In this document: in pieces, positions 45,239 to 57,335 of the stretch | How the letters are laid out: each line of letters opens with the position of its first letter | Position numbering within the stretch: position 1 is the first letter of the stretch | Assembly: GCF_963678635.1 (NCBI RefSeq) | Contig: NC_087063.1 | Location: 84,803,574-84,867,573 of the forward strand | Length of the DNA: 64,000 bases | Source: Symsagittifera roscoffensis | Lineage: Eukaryota; Xenacoelomorpha; Acoela; Convolutidae | Direction: 5' to 3' | Translations under genes and position numbers: made by a program | Notes under the pieces: model-generated | What the model was told of the DNA's origin: nothing | The model's database searches: none | What the model saw: only the letters and a program-made list of their open reading frames with translations

Positions 45239-46303
45239 ACGAACAGTTTGCTAAAAAGCCTTTTTTTCAAAATTATCTATGCCCAGTTTGTTTAAAAAAT
45301 TATGGCCTTCACGCAAGTCAAAATTTTGAAACTCTGACTGTTTTTCTGGAAACTTATTGACTTTACGCGAGAACTACCAGGCCAATTCTCAGGTTGTGTT
45401 CAATCGAGAAACCCAGCTTTGGAAATCTTCTCTGCTTAGGTGGCTATAGCCTACTTTTTGCCGACAAACTTTGTAGATTTTGCAAGGTTTTTTTCTATGT
45501 TTTTAGAGCTTTTTGGAAACTTTGGATTTTCTCAAAATTTACACAATCAAATCTGAGATAGAAAGCTGCTTTAAAAGAACGATTTGAGATAATTGTTCCT
45601 GCTGAAGTATAAATTCATTGATTTTTTTAAAGCAAAATGTTATCTTGGGAAAATTGATTATCTCATAATTTCCTACTCTTCTAACTTATTTTAATAGAGA
45701 AACAACTAAAGTTTAGGCGAAGTCTAAAATCACATTTTTCGTGCAGCATCAGTTTAGCAAACTCATTCAATAATTAACACCTAACTGCAGCCTTTAGCTG
45801 GGTCTGTGTTTGTTTTCTATCGAGACTTACGAAAAACTCGGGTCATCTAGTTTTTTTCAACATCTTTAATTTGCCTAATTGTTGTGATAAACTTATTAAA
45901 TAGATTTGTTCAAATTTACCGCTTGTTTGTTTTCATATCATATGCGCGCTGGGCTTTCCTCTTCTGATTATCTAACCAAATCTCGCCGTCCAAGCCGTAG
46001 GAGAGTGAAGCTTCTCTGGCATATGTAGACGCAAAAAAGAGTGAGCAGGTGGAGCTACCCTTCAACAACACCACAGGTTGTACCGTTCCTACCTATCAAT
46101 TTTTCGTTTTTTTTAAACATTTTTTTAATGATTTTTTTTAACTCTCAGATTTAAATTAAACTCCTTGAATCATTGACCATCCATTCCCCCAACTTTCTAC
46201 GTAAGAGCTTCTGTGTTGCCTTCGCTGTCTGTGTTTCAGGTGGATGCCCCGATTCCAGGCAAGGCGCATCCCTGACTTTTCACAGAAGCTTGTAATTAGC
46301 ACA
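45239..46303. other. Non-coding segment with repeat remnants, copy A
   Basis: No gene is seen. 45300-45570 holds degenerate T-rich repeat units like those at 42860-43500. 45735-45864 holds a diverged copy of the hairpin repeat that lies next to the array LTRs (CAGCCTTTAGCTG, TATCGAGACTTACGAAAA, CTAGTTTTTTTCAACAT). Confidence 0.6.
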
Positions 46304-46775
46304 TCAAGGACAAAATATATCAAACCAGCTCTTGTAAAATCTACAATTCACTCTTACGGCGGCGCCACACTCCAAGATCTGTATGAAACTTTTACAATAC
46401 AGACCAAAGCGCCTTAATACAGTTATCATTAATGCCGGGTGTAATGATAATAGGCTGCATCCACAAGAAGTTGAGCAAAAGTGGAAAAACTTAATCAACC
46501 TAATTACAAACAAGTTCCAGCCCAAAACCCTGATTATCCCCAAAACAATCCAAAGCTCCAATAACAATGATGTTAACCGCAAACTCTACATTCATAACCA
46601 TGTGCTGTTTATCTTAATCAATAAATTTGTTCATCCACATACACTAATTGTTTCGCCCAATCTTAACTTGAATCTAACCCCTCAAATGTTCTGCCGAGAC
46701 GGCATCCACTTCTCGTTCTTTGGTAATGAATTCTTTACAATTTTTCTGGCTTATATTATATATAAATTCTCTTGA
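46304..46775 (+). pseudogene. SGNH esterase domain of the plus-strand retroelement, copy A
   Basis: Two frames together give a YGGATLQDLY block (about 46358), then INAGCND (block III) and DGIHFS (block V: Asp and His) in the ORF 46383-46775. The frame change lies between the first and second parts. The GDSL block is not clear upstream. The GGAT-x-QLY-like and DGIHF segments resemble the SGNH domain of the giant LTR element. Confidence 0.72.
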
Positions 46776-46805
46776 TAATCTGACGATACCGTTCCTCCTC
46801 AAATA

Positions 46806-47111
46806 ATGTCCTATCAAACACATTGCATCATATGTAACAACCAACTACGCGGCCGTGGAATATGGTGCACGACATGCGCAGCCCATATGCATGTAAAATG
46901 CAGCGGCCTTAACCGAGCCAGCGACCGAGACGAAAACTTTGGCTGCCTTCGCTGCACCTCCCTGATTACAGACAACACTACAACTGACATTCAAGCCCCT
47001 CCAACTCAACCTCAACACGCTCCTTCGACTAACGATCAAAATACTGCCATTGCAAACAGCAACGAAAATATAATAGCCAAAACCCGACCCCTGGTCAAAT
47101 CCCACACCTGA
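46806..47111 (+). CDS. PHD-type zinc finger protein of the retroelement, copy A
   Basis: 101 residues from an ATG. The spacing CIIC...WCTTC...HVKC...CLRC fits a C4HC3 PHD finger, followed by a Pro/Thr/Gln-rich tail. PHD fingers beside esterase domains are known in ORF1 proteins of some non-LTR elements. It lies between the SGNH and RT parts. It is one reading frame from ATG to stop; whether it is expressed is not known. Confidence 0.65.
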   Translation: MSYQTHCIICNNQLRGRGIWCTTCAAHMHVKCSGLNRASDRDENFGCLRCTSLITDNTTTDIQAPPTQPQHAPSTNDQNTAIANSNENIIAKTRPLVKSHT

Positions 47112-47246
47112 ACGAAAAGATAAAATAAGAACAATCTAAAGCCAAGTAGCGCACTGGAAACCAGTCTTCATGATCCTCGCAAAAAATAGAATTGGGTTTA
47201 ACTTTATAGAAACTCGTTAATTGAAACACAAGAAAACACATACGCA

Positions 47247-48304
47247 ATGCACGCAACAATAATATTCCCTCACCTCATGCTATGTAAAACCAAATCGGAG
47301 AGTGATGGTTCGAAATCCAAAACTATAGCAAGAAGGCTTAAGCAATGGCATAAGGGCGAACTGGACGAACTTTTTAACGAGGGAAAAGCGCTGCAATTGC
47401 GCGTGGCAAAGAGTAAGAAAAAGAAAGTAGAAACTGAAGCACAGCAATTTAATAATAACTAATGAACACCGGAAAAATATCGAGTGCTATTGCTAAATAA
47501 ACTGATACCTCCAAGGGAGTTCTTTCACTCGAGGAAACCGTCAAAGGTCAAACTGTTGAGCAAATCCTCATCGAGAAGCACCCTCCCGCTGAGCCAGTAA
47601 ACAGCAACTATATAACATCTTGCTCGGAAGATACAATCCCTTTCCACTCATCCACGTTCGACCAAATAAACGCCCAGAAAATTAGGCAGGCTGCCATAAC
47701 AACAAATGTTTCTCATGGACCCTCAGGTCTGGATTCAAATGAGTGGAGATGCATACTAACTCACTTTGGTCTACAGTCAGTTGAAATATCGAAGACACTA
47801 GCCAAAATCGGACAAAAAATATCGACTGAAATACTAAGTCATGAGCTTCTTGAACCATATAATGCCTGTCGACTAATTCCATTTGATAAAAACCCATGAG
47901 TTAGGCCAATTGACATAGGCGAAGTCATCCGCAGAATAATAGGTAGAACGATCACAAAGTGCTAAAAAAAGCTAACTTATGGTACTCGGATCGAATTACC
48001 AACTATGCCTTGGCCAAAAATGTGGCATCGAATATGCAATTCATACGCTTAGGAAACAATACGAGAAAACAGATTCCGATGCAATACTACTGATAGAGGC
48101 GGAAAACGTATTTAACTCCCTAGACCGGAACCTGGCTTTAAAAAACATTGCAAATATATGTCCTTCTATGCTACCAGCAATACAGAACTCATACTCTAAT
48201 CCATTCAAACTCTTCGTAAATAAAAAATTAATATTATCTAGAGAAGGAACCACACAAGGAGACCCATTAGACATGGCAATGTACGGGCTAGCGAAGAGTT
48301 CTTG
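47247..48304 (+). pseudogene. RT N-terminal half of the retroelement, copy A
   Basis: Broken frames. 47247-47462 encodes a basic RT leader (ARRLKQWHKGELDELFNEGK). 47680-47965 encodes HGPSGLDSNEWR and CRLIPFDKNP, then TGA at 47897 and RRIIGRTIT. 47979-48304 encodes LLIEAENVFNSL and EGTTQGDPLDMAMYGL. The expected catalytic Asp before the FNSL motif is Glu here. The frame stops at 48304, before the YADD block. Confidence 0.78.
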
Positions 48305-49727
48305 AAAACATTATCAAACACGGAAACTGTTTTGGATATAATGTAAAGGCATTGAAATGCCAACTCATTGTGAATGATGAAAAATACAATGAGGCGATAA
48401 AAGTATTGAAAAATATCGAAATTGAAATGAAGAAAGGGGCCAGAGTACTTGGTTTTGTCATAGGATCCGAGACTGATTGTAAAATTTTTCTTTGAAACTC
48501 AGTTAGAAAAACATAATAAAATACTGAAAAAACTTGAAAAGATCGCGAAAACATCACCACAAAACGTGTACTCCTGGTACATGAAGGGGTACAAGAAAAA
48601 TTATCGTTCTTAGCTAGAACTACCCCCAATACCACAGACAACTTGCAGGCCTGCGAGAAGATACTGCAGGAAAATCTAATTCCAATTTTAATTGGTAATG
48701 ATAATATCAGCCATCAATTCAGAGACATCGCTTCTTTGCCACTGAAAATGGGTGGTATAAATATCAAGCTACCTTCTGACTATGAGAATTCTTTAGAATG
48801 GTCAATTAAATCATCGTCAGTCCTAGACACATACGACCCATTAACAGCTATACCTGAGCAAGAAAAAATCTATACAAAGATTAAAACACTCAAAACTGGA
48901 AGAACAAACCAAAAGAGAACTAACATTTTGAACAACTTGAGCGCCAATGAAAAATACGCTTTTGAGTTGGCCTCCGAAAAAGGAGCCTCAAACTGGTTAA
49001 ATGCACTGCCTCTTAGCAAATATAATTTTAACCTGAATAAATCCGAATTCCGGGATGGAATTTATCTCAGATATGGATGCGAACCAACCAACATTCCACT
49101 CACATTCGGCTGTTACGACCTTACCCACGCCCTTAACTGTGCAAAGGGTGGATACACCCACATGAGGCATAACAAAATCAGAGATACCTTCGCCACCTTC
49201 ATGAGCGAGGTTTGCTTTGATGTTGAAATCGAGCCGAAACTTCAGTCGTTGCAAGGCGAGAGCTTTGTCAACAATTCAACCACAACTGATGAAGACGCTC
49301 GACTAGATGTAAAAGCAAATGGATTATGGGGATCAAGGCTTACTTGAACCTTCTTTGATGTCAAAGTTTCAACCCGCACGCAAAAACTTCACGAAGACTA
49401 CTGAAAGACGCCTATAAGTACCACGAATCACTAAAAAACTAAAAATACCAACGGAGAGTTATACAAGTCGAACAGAGCAACTTCTGCCAGCTCATTTTTG
49501 GCTGCACTGGTGGTGCCGCACCAGCAGCTACTCGGAAAATGCAGCGGATAGCTGAAAAACTTAGTGAAAAAAGGCATGAAAGCTACGCAGAAATAATAAG
49601 AACTAAGATAAGCTTCGCGCTGCTCAGGAGCGCTATCCTTTGTATACGGGGTTGCAGATCAATGCGTAAGACGCAATTCAAAGACAATTCAATTAGTGCT
49701 GTTGTAGAGGAGGGACGGTTGAAGTAA
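48305..49727 (+). pseudogene. RT C-terminal half and REL endonuclease, copy A
   Basis: After 48304 the sequence jumps almost directly to the region that follows YADD, so the YADD catalytic block has been deleted. 48643-49347 is one frame with LRYGCEPTNIPLTFGC, a Cys-His finger and ARLDVKANG. Beyond a stop, FFDVKV completes the D...D-x-K endonuclease core in the same frame. 49539-49724 gives the conserved C-terminus (ESYAEIIRTKISFALLRSA). Confidence 0.78.
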
Positions 49728-50662
49728 ATACTTTTAATGACAATGCATTAAATGCTGATTTGACTTAATTCCTGCAATATTGTTTATTGATGTATTTTTA
49801 TAATGCTGGTATGGGCCCTATCAAGCTTGTGCACGACCGTACCTAAACGGAAGGGTCCATTTTATAATTTACCTTTATTTTGATAGGTTTCTGTCTGTAT
49901 GAAATTGGCTTATGTGCCTCATATTGCGTCTCTCGATCATCAAAAAAAAAGATTTTATATAGGTGTGCGTTTTGAGGGTGAATGGGACTTAATAACTTTT
50001 ATTTGCCGTAATTTTTTTGAGATATTTTCCGGCTTTCTTAAATGTTTTTCGGGATAATAGGTTTCGGCCTATAGTATATCGGTTTAAGAACCTCATATTG
50101 TTTCATTTGAGGTGCAAGGCAAGTTTTGTGTTTTGGTCTTGAGTTTGACTTCATAGATCTAGTTTTGTTTTTACATTTTCGATTAAATTTCTTGTTTCGT
50201 ATCGCAAGTAGTGCGAAGCTCAGCTTGGCCTCTGTGTAAAGTAATGGATTTATTTGAACCATTTTAACGGCACTTCAATTGTGGACACAACTGCCTTCTC
50301 TAAGTTTAATACTTTTGATTTCTTGACATTGTGATGAGCAATCGATTTGTATTTTTCCAGAGTTTTTCTGCTTTTGCTGCCATTTGTAACTCAATTTTTT
50401 TTTCGATCAAATCAGAGAAAATGCTGATTCTTTGTGCTCTTAAATTAAATCGATGTTTTTTTTGTAGAGTAGATCTAGCTCGGACGATGATGCTACTAGC
50501 TCAGCCCTCCTCTCACTCAGAAAACTGTAGAATCTATTTAGAATTCAGGAGCACTTGAGACAATTATGAAACTTGCTATTTTTATTATTATACTATTATA
50601 CTAAACTATGCATTAGAGTAACCAGTCTCAACTCTTTTTACTCTTTCAGCAAGTGTTTTGAA
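49728..50662. other. Non-coding segment, copy A
   Basis: 3' tail of the retroelement and host intergenic DNA; no gene is seen. 50150-50250 (CGCAAGTAGTGCGAAG, GCCTCTGTGTA) resembles parts of the repeat family at 58660-61842. A TTATTATACTA-type microsatellite lies at about 50580. Confidence 0.55.
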
Positions 50663-50875
50663 TCAACTAGTTTGTAACGGACTGTCTGTTTTCGATCCCC
50701 TGCTGTCTTGCTTTGGTGAGGTTCTGGTAGATTCTACCGTATCCATTACTTTGATGCGGTCATATGCATGGCGGTCGCGGACAGCGTTGTGACGCATTAT
50801 GACGAAACTACCCAATTTACAAATCAAGGCATGGTCGACATCATTTGCCGCGCCACACTCACAAGTTTGAGCCAT
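50663..50875 (-). pseudogene. Chimeric ORF across the duplication junction
   Basis: 70 codons from an ATG at 50875. The first 34 residues are the Cys-His finger of the antisense REL retroelement. From 50773 down to 50663 the residues are the last 37 of the coiled-coil gene, in their native frame and ending at its native TGA. The in-frame join results from the tandem duplication. No promoter is evident for it. Confidence 0.85.
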
Positions 50876-50893
50876 TCCTTTCAGGTGCCATCC

Positions 50894-51913
50894 TTATCGG
50901 AGACCTAGCGCATCCCGGAACTCGTCTCTGTTCATGTAAAAATTCTGTTCACTAGATGGCAGACAAGTCAGCCATGCGGATGTTCCTTTTGGCTGTAGCA
51001 GGTCTAGCGTGCGCTTCATTTCATTCTCACTTCGGGAATACACAATTTCGAGGGCTTCTTTTGCATGTTTACGGTTCGATCCTGAAATTTCTGCTCGTCC
51101 AGTTCTATTCGTGTAGTCAATAAGATCTTGTTTACCAATAATTGCGTTTTTCAGCGTGTTTGTCAGCTTGACAGAGTTTTCATAGAAACGAGACGCACAT
51201 TCTGTTGGATTTATCAGACCTAAACCACCAGCTGAGCATGGCAATGCTATGATGTCCCGTTCTAGATCACTGAGAGTTCTGTCGACTAAAAGAGAAATAA
51301 CGTTCCTGAGTGTGGCTTCAAGTGGCTGCATGTGCAGTTCAGAACCAGGAATAGTCCTCATTATAAAATTCCACCGACTCTGGATCACCTTGACGAGAGC
51401 AATATAGTCAAGATGGGGCTCCGTTTTGGCCGCTGCTTCCAGCGAAGACAACTCATTCGACCGTTCTTCAACTTTGTCTCGTAGATAGTCGTTTGTGAAG
51501 TTCTGGCTGCCAATTGCCGCTCCCAAGTATGGACGTCCTTCGCTTGTGATGTTGATATTCGTGTTCTCAAAGACCTGCTTGGCTTGCTCTCGGAGATCCT
51601 CGCTTTTTATTACTAACCAACATTTCGACGGTTTCGGAAAATACCCAAGCTTGGGGCCGATACTGGTCAAAAGATCAAACCACTCACGGAGTTGAACTAG
51701 CTTCCCAAGGCCTCCGGCGTCGTCAGCGAACCACTCTTGATGACACCCAATTTTGTTTAGACTGACAAGGAGTTTTTTCAAGCTCAGCGCATAAAATGCC
51801 ATCGCTAAATTATCTCCTTGAGTGGTGCCTTCCTGTGATAAAATTTCTACTGCTTCGCGTAGAATGAGTCTGGCTGGCAACCGATAAGTATCTGATATAA
51901 TAGGGTCAATCAA
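50894..51913 (-). pseudogene. REL-type retroelement RT, copy B
   Basis: Duplicate of 44219-45238, with the same 339-codon open frame and the same in-frame TAA at its end. The endonuclease part beyond the finger is absent, having been left outside the duplicated segment. Confidence 0.85.
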
Positions 51914-52978
51914 ACGAACAGTTTGCTAAAAAGCCTTTTTTTCAAAATTATCTATGCCCAGTTTGTTTAAAAAATTATGGCCTTCACGCAAGTCAAAATT
52001 TTGAAACTCTGACTGTTTTTCTGGAAACTTATTGACTTTACGCGAGAACTACCAGGCCAATTCTCAGGTTGTGTTCAATCGAGAAACCCAGCTTTGGAAA
52101 TCTTCTCTGCTTAGGTGGCTATAGCCTACTTTTTGCCGACAAACTTTGTAGATTTTGCAAGGTTTTTTTCTATGTTTTTAGAGCTTTTTGGAAACTTTGG
52201 ATTTTCTCAAAATTTACACAATCAAATCTGAGATAGAAAGCTGCTTTAAAAGAACGATTTGAGATAATTGTTCCTGCTGAAGTATAAATTCATTGATTTT
52301 TTTAAAGCAAAATGTTATCTTGGGAAAATTGATTATCTCATAATTTCCTACTCTTCTAACTTATTTTAATAGAGAAACAACTAAAGTTTAGGCGAAGTCT
52401 AAAATCACATTTTTCGTGCAGCATCAGTTTAGCAAACTCATTCAATAATTAACACCTAACTGCAGCCTTTAGCTGGGTCTGTGTTTGTTTTCTATCGAGA
52501 CTTACGAAAAACTCGGGTCATCTAGTTTTTTTCAACATCTTTAATTTGCCTAATTGTTGTGATAAACTTATTAAATAGATTTGTTCAAATTTACCGCTTG
52601 TTTGTTTTCATATCATATGCGCGCTGGGCTTTCCTCTTCTGATTATCTAACCAAATCTCGCCGTCCAAGCCGTAGGAGAGTGAAGCTTCTCTGGCATATG
52701 TAGACGCAAAAAAGAGTGAGCAGGTGGAGCTACCCTTCAACAACACCACAGGTTGTACCGTTCCTACCTATCAATTTTTCGTTTTTTTTAAACATTTTTT
52801 TAATGATTTTTTTTAACTCTCAGATTTAAATTAAACTCCTTGAATCATTGACCATCCATTCCCCCAACTTTCTACGTAAGAGCTTCTGTGTTGCCTTCGC
52901 TGTCTGTGTTTCAGGTGGATGCCCCGATTCCAGGCAAGGCGCATCCCTGACTTTTCACAGAAGCTTGTAATTAGCACA
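51914..52978. other. Non-coding segment with repeat remnants, copy B
   Basis: Duplicate of 45239-46303: T-rich repeat units and the hairpin repeat. No gene. Confidence 0.6.
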
Positions 52979-53450
52979 TCAAGGACAAAATATATCAAAC
53001 CAGCTCTTGTAAAATCTACAATTCACTCTTACGGCGGCGCCACACTCCAAGATCTGTATGAAACTTTTACAATACAGACCAAAGCGCCTTAATACAGTTA
53101 TCATTAATGCCGGGTGTAATGATAATAGGCTGCATCCACAAGAAGTTGAGCAAAAGTGGAAAAACTTAATCAACCTAATTACAAACAAGTTCCAGCCCAA
53201 AACCCTGATTATCCCCAAAACAATCCAAAGCTCCAATAACAATGATGTTAACCGCAAACTCTACATTCATAACCATGTGCTGTTTATCTTAATCAATAAA
53301 TTTGTTCATCCACATACACTAATTGTTTCGCCCAATCTTAACTTGAATCTAACCCCTCAAATGTTCTGCCGAGACGGCATCCACTTCTCGTTCTTTGGTA
53401 ATGAATTCTTTACAATTTTTCTGGCTTATATTATATATAAATTCTCTTGA
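52979..53450 (+). pseudogene. SGNH esterase domain, copy B
   Basis: Duplicate of 46304-46775, with the same frame change before the AGCND block. Confidence 0.72.
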
Positions 53451-53480
53451 TAATCTGACGATACCGTTCCTCCTCAAATA

Positions 53481-53786
53481 ATGTCCTATCAAACACATTG
53501 CATCATATGTAACAACCACCTACGCGGCCGTGGAATATGGTGCACGACATGCGCAGCCCATATGCATGTAAAATGCAGCGGCCTTAACCGAGCCAGCGAC
53601 CGAGACGAAAACTTTGGCTGCCTTCGCTGCACCTCCGTGATTACAGACAACACTACAACTGACATTCAAGCCCCTCCAACTCAACCTCAACACGCTCCTT
53701 CGACTAACGATCAAAATACTGCCATTGCAAACAGCAACGAAAATATAATAGCCAAAACCCGACCCCTGGTCAAATCCCACACCTGA
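53481..53786 (+). CDS. PHD-type zinc finger protein, copy B
   Basis: Duplicate of 46806-47111 with Gln-to-His in the first finger loop and Leu-to-Val after the last Cys pair. All zinc ligands are kept. Confidence 0.65.
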   Translation: MSYQTHCIICNNHLRGRGIWCTTCAAHMHVKCSGLNRASDRDENFGCLRCTSVITDNTTTDIQAPPTQPQHAPSTNDQNTAIANSNENIIAKTRPLVKSHT

Positions 53787-53921
53787 ACGAAAAGATAAAA
53801 TAAGAACAATCTACAGCCAAGTAGCGCACTGGAAACCAGTCTTCATGATCCTCGCAAAAAATAGAATTGGGTTTAACTTTATAGAAACTCGTTAATTGAA
53901 ACACAAGAAAACACATACGCA

Positions 53922-54980
53922 ATGCACGCAACAATAATATTCCCTCACCTCATGCTATGTAAAACCAAATCGGAGAGTGATGGTTCGAAATCCAAAACTA
54001 TAGCAAGAAGGCTTAAGCAATGGCATAAGGGCGAACTGGACGAACTTTTTAACGAGGGAAAAGCGCTGCAATTGCGCGTGGCAAAGAGTAAGAAAAAGAA
54101 AGTAGAAACTGAAGCACAGCAATTTAATAATAACTAATGAACACCGGAAAAATATCGAGTGCTATTGCTAAATAAACTGATACCTCCAAGGGAGTTCTTT
54201 CACTCGAGGAAACCGTCAAAGGTCAAACTGTTGAGCAAATCCTCATCGAGAAGCACCCTCCCGCTGAGCCAGTAAACAGCAACTATATAACATCTTGCTC
54301 GGAAGATACAATCCCTTTCCACTCATCCACGTTCGACCAAATAAACGCCCAGAAAATTAGGCAGGCTGCCATGACAACAAATGTTTCTCATGGACCCTCA
54401 GGTCTGGATTCAAATGAGTGGAGACGCATACTAACTCACTTTGGTCTACAGTCAGTTGAAATATCGAAGACACTAGCCAAAATCGGACAAAAAATATCGA
54501 CTGAAATACTAAGTCATGAGCTTCTTGAACCATATAATGCCTGTCGACTAATTCCATTTGATAAAAACCCAGGAGTTAGGCCAATTTACATAGGCGAAGT
54601 CATCCGCAGAATAATAGGTAGAACGATCACAAAGTGCTAAAAAAAGCTAACTTATGGTACTCGGATCGAATTACCAACTATGCCTTGGCCAAAAATGTGG
54701 CATCGAATATGCAATTCATACGCTTAGGAAACAATACGAGAAAACAGATTCCGATGCAATACTACTGATAGAGGCGGAAAACGTATTTAACTCCCTAAAC
54801 CGGAACCTGGCTTTAAAAAACATTGCAAATATATGTCCTTCTATGCTACCAGCAATACAGAACTCATACTCTAATCCATTCAAACTCTTCGTAAATAAAA
54901 AATTAATATTATCTAGAGAAGGAACCACACAAGGAGACCCATTAGACATGGCAATGTACGGGCTAGCGAAGAGTTCTTGA
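53922..54980 (+). pseudogene. RT N-terminal half, copy B
   Basis: Duplicate of 47247-48304. The frame 54371-54640 is open through DKNPGVRP, where copy A has a stop. FNSLN replaces FNSLD. The catalytic Asp is still Glu, and the YADD block is still missing. Confidence 0.78.
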
Positions 54981-56400
54981 AAACATTATCAAACACGGAA
55001 ACTGTTTTGGATATAATGTAAAGGCATTGAAATGCCAACTCATTGTGAATGATGAAAAATACAATGAGGCGATAAAAGTATTGAAAAATATCGAAATTGA
55101 AATGAAGAAAGGGGCCAGAGTACTTGGTTTTGTCATAGGATCCGAGACTGATTGTAAAATTTTTCTTTGAAACTCAGTTAGAAAAACAATAAAATACTGA
55201 AAAAACTTGAAAAGATCGCGAAAACATCACCACAAAACGTGTACTCCTGGTACATGAAGGGGTACAAGAAAAATTATCGTTCTTAGCTAGAACTACCCCC
55301 AATACCACAGACAACTTGCAGGCCTGCGAGAAGATACTGCAGGAAAATCTAATTCCAATTTTAATTGGTAATGATAATATCAGCCATCAATTCAGAGACA
55401 TCGCTTCTTTGCCACTGAAAATGGGTGGTATAAATATCAAGCTACCTTCTGACTATGAGAATTCTTTAGAATGGTCAATTAAATCATCGTCAGTCCTAGA
55501 CACATACGACCCATTAACAGCTATACCTGAGCAAGAAAAAATCTATACAAAGATTAAAACACTCAAAACTGGAAGAACAAACCAAAAGAGAACTAACATT
55601 TTGAACAACTTGAGCGCCAATGAAAAATACGCTTTTGAGTTGGCCTCCGAAAAAGGAGCCTCAAACTGGTTAAATGCACTGCCTCTTAGCAAATATAATT
55701 TTAACCTGAATAAATCCGAATTCCGGGATGGAATTTATCTCAGATATGGATGCGAACCAACCAACATTCCACTCACATTCGGCTGTTACGACCTTACCCA
55801 CGCCCTTAACTGTGCAAAGGGTGGATACACCCACATGAGGCATAACAAAATCAGAGATACCTTCGCCACCTTCATGAGCGAGGTTTGCTTTGATGTTGAA
55901 ATCGAGCCGAAACTTCAGTCGTTGCAAGGCGAGAGCTTTGTCAACAATTCAACCACAACTGATGAAGACGCTCGACTAGATGTAAAAGCAAATGGATTAT
56001 GGGGATCAAGGCTTACTTGAACCTTCTTTGATGTCAAAGTTTCAACCCGCACGCAAAAACTTCACGAAGACTACTGAAAGACGCCTATAAGTACCACGAA
56101 TCACTAAAAAACTAAAAATACCAACGGAGAGTTATACAAGTCGAACAGAGCAACTTCTGCCAGCTCATTTTTGGCTGCACTGGTGGTGCCGCACCAGCAG
56201 CTACTCGGAAAATGCAGCGGATAGCTGAAAAACTTAGTGAAAAAAGGCATGAAAGCTACGCAGAAATAATAAGAACTAAGATAAGCTTCGCGCTGCTCAG
56301 GAGCGCTATCCTTTGTATACGGGGTTGCAGATCAATGCGTAAGACGCAATTCAAAGACAATTCAATTAGTGCTGTTGTAGAGGAGGGACGGTTGAAGTAA
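54981..56400 (+). pseudogene. RT C-terminal half and REL endonuclease, copy B
   Basis: Duplicate of 48305-49727, two bases shorter near 55187. The 234-codon frame at 55316-56020 and the tail at 56212-56400 are kept. Confidence 0.78.
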
Positions 56401-57335
56401 ATACTTTTAATGACAATGCATTAAATGCTGATTTGACTTAATTCCTGCAATATTGTTTATTGATGTATTTTTATAATGCTGGTATGGGCCCTATCAAGCT
56501 TGTGCACGACCGTACCTAAACGGAAGGGTCCATTTTATAATTTACCTTTATTTTGATAGGTTTCTGTCTGTATGAAATTGGCTTATGTGCCTCATATTGC
56601 GTCTCTCGATCATCAAAAAAAAAGATTTTATATAGGTGTGCGTTTTGAGGGTGAATGGGACTTAATAACTTTTATTTGCCGTAATTTTTTTGAGATATTT
56701 TCCGGCTTTCTTAAATGTTTTTCGGGATAATAGGTTTCGGCCTATAGTATATCGGTTTAAGAACCTCATATTGTTTCATTTGAGGTGCAAGGCAAGTTTT
56801 GTGTTTTGGTCTTGAGTTTGACTTCATAGATCTAGTTTTGTTTTTACATTTTCGATTAAATTTCTTGTTTCGTATCGCAAGTAGTGCGAAGCTCAGCTTG
56901 GCCTCTGTGTAAAGTAATGGATTTATTTGAACCATTTTAACGGCACTTCAATTGTGGACACAACTGCCTTCTCTAAGTTTAATACTTTTGATTTCTTGAC
57001 ATTGTGATGAGCAATCGATTTGTATTTTTCCAGAGTTTTTCTGCTTTTGCTGCCATTTGTAACTCAATTTTTTTTTCGATCAAATCAGAGAAAATGCTGA
57101 TTCTTTGTGCTCTTAAATTAAATCGATGTTTTTTTTGTAGAGTAGATCTAGCTCGGACGATGATGCTACTAGCTCAGCCCTCCTCTCACTCAGAAAACTG
57201 TAGAATCTATTTAGAATTCAGGAGCACTTGAGACAATTATGAAACTTGCTATTTTTATTATTATACTATTATACTAAACTATGCATTAGAGTAACCAGTC
57301 TCAACTCTTTTTACTCTTTCAGCAAGTGTTTTGAA
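56401..57335. other. Non-coding segment, copy B
   Basis: Duplicate of 49728-50662. It forms the downstream flank of the coiled-coil gene. No gene is seen. Confidence 0.55.

Larger units (their letters stand above)
44099..50773. repeat. Tandem duplication, copy A (6.67 kb)
   Basis: Copy A is followed directly by copy B (50774-57446), with about ten differences in all. The left edge lies in the finger/endonuclease region of the antisense retroelement and the right edge inside the last exon of the coiled-coil gene. Junction microhomology is one base at most. Only copy A has TGA at 47897 and two extra bases near 48513. Confidence 0.92.
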
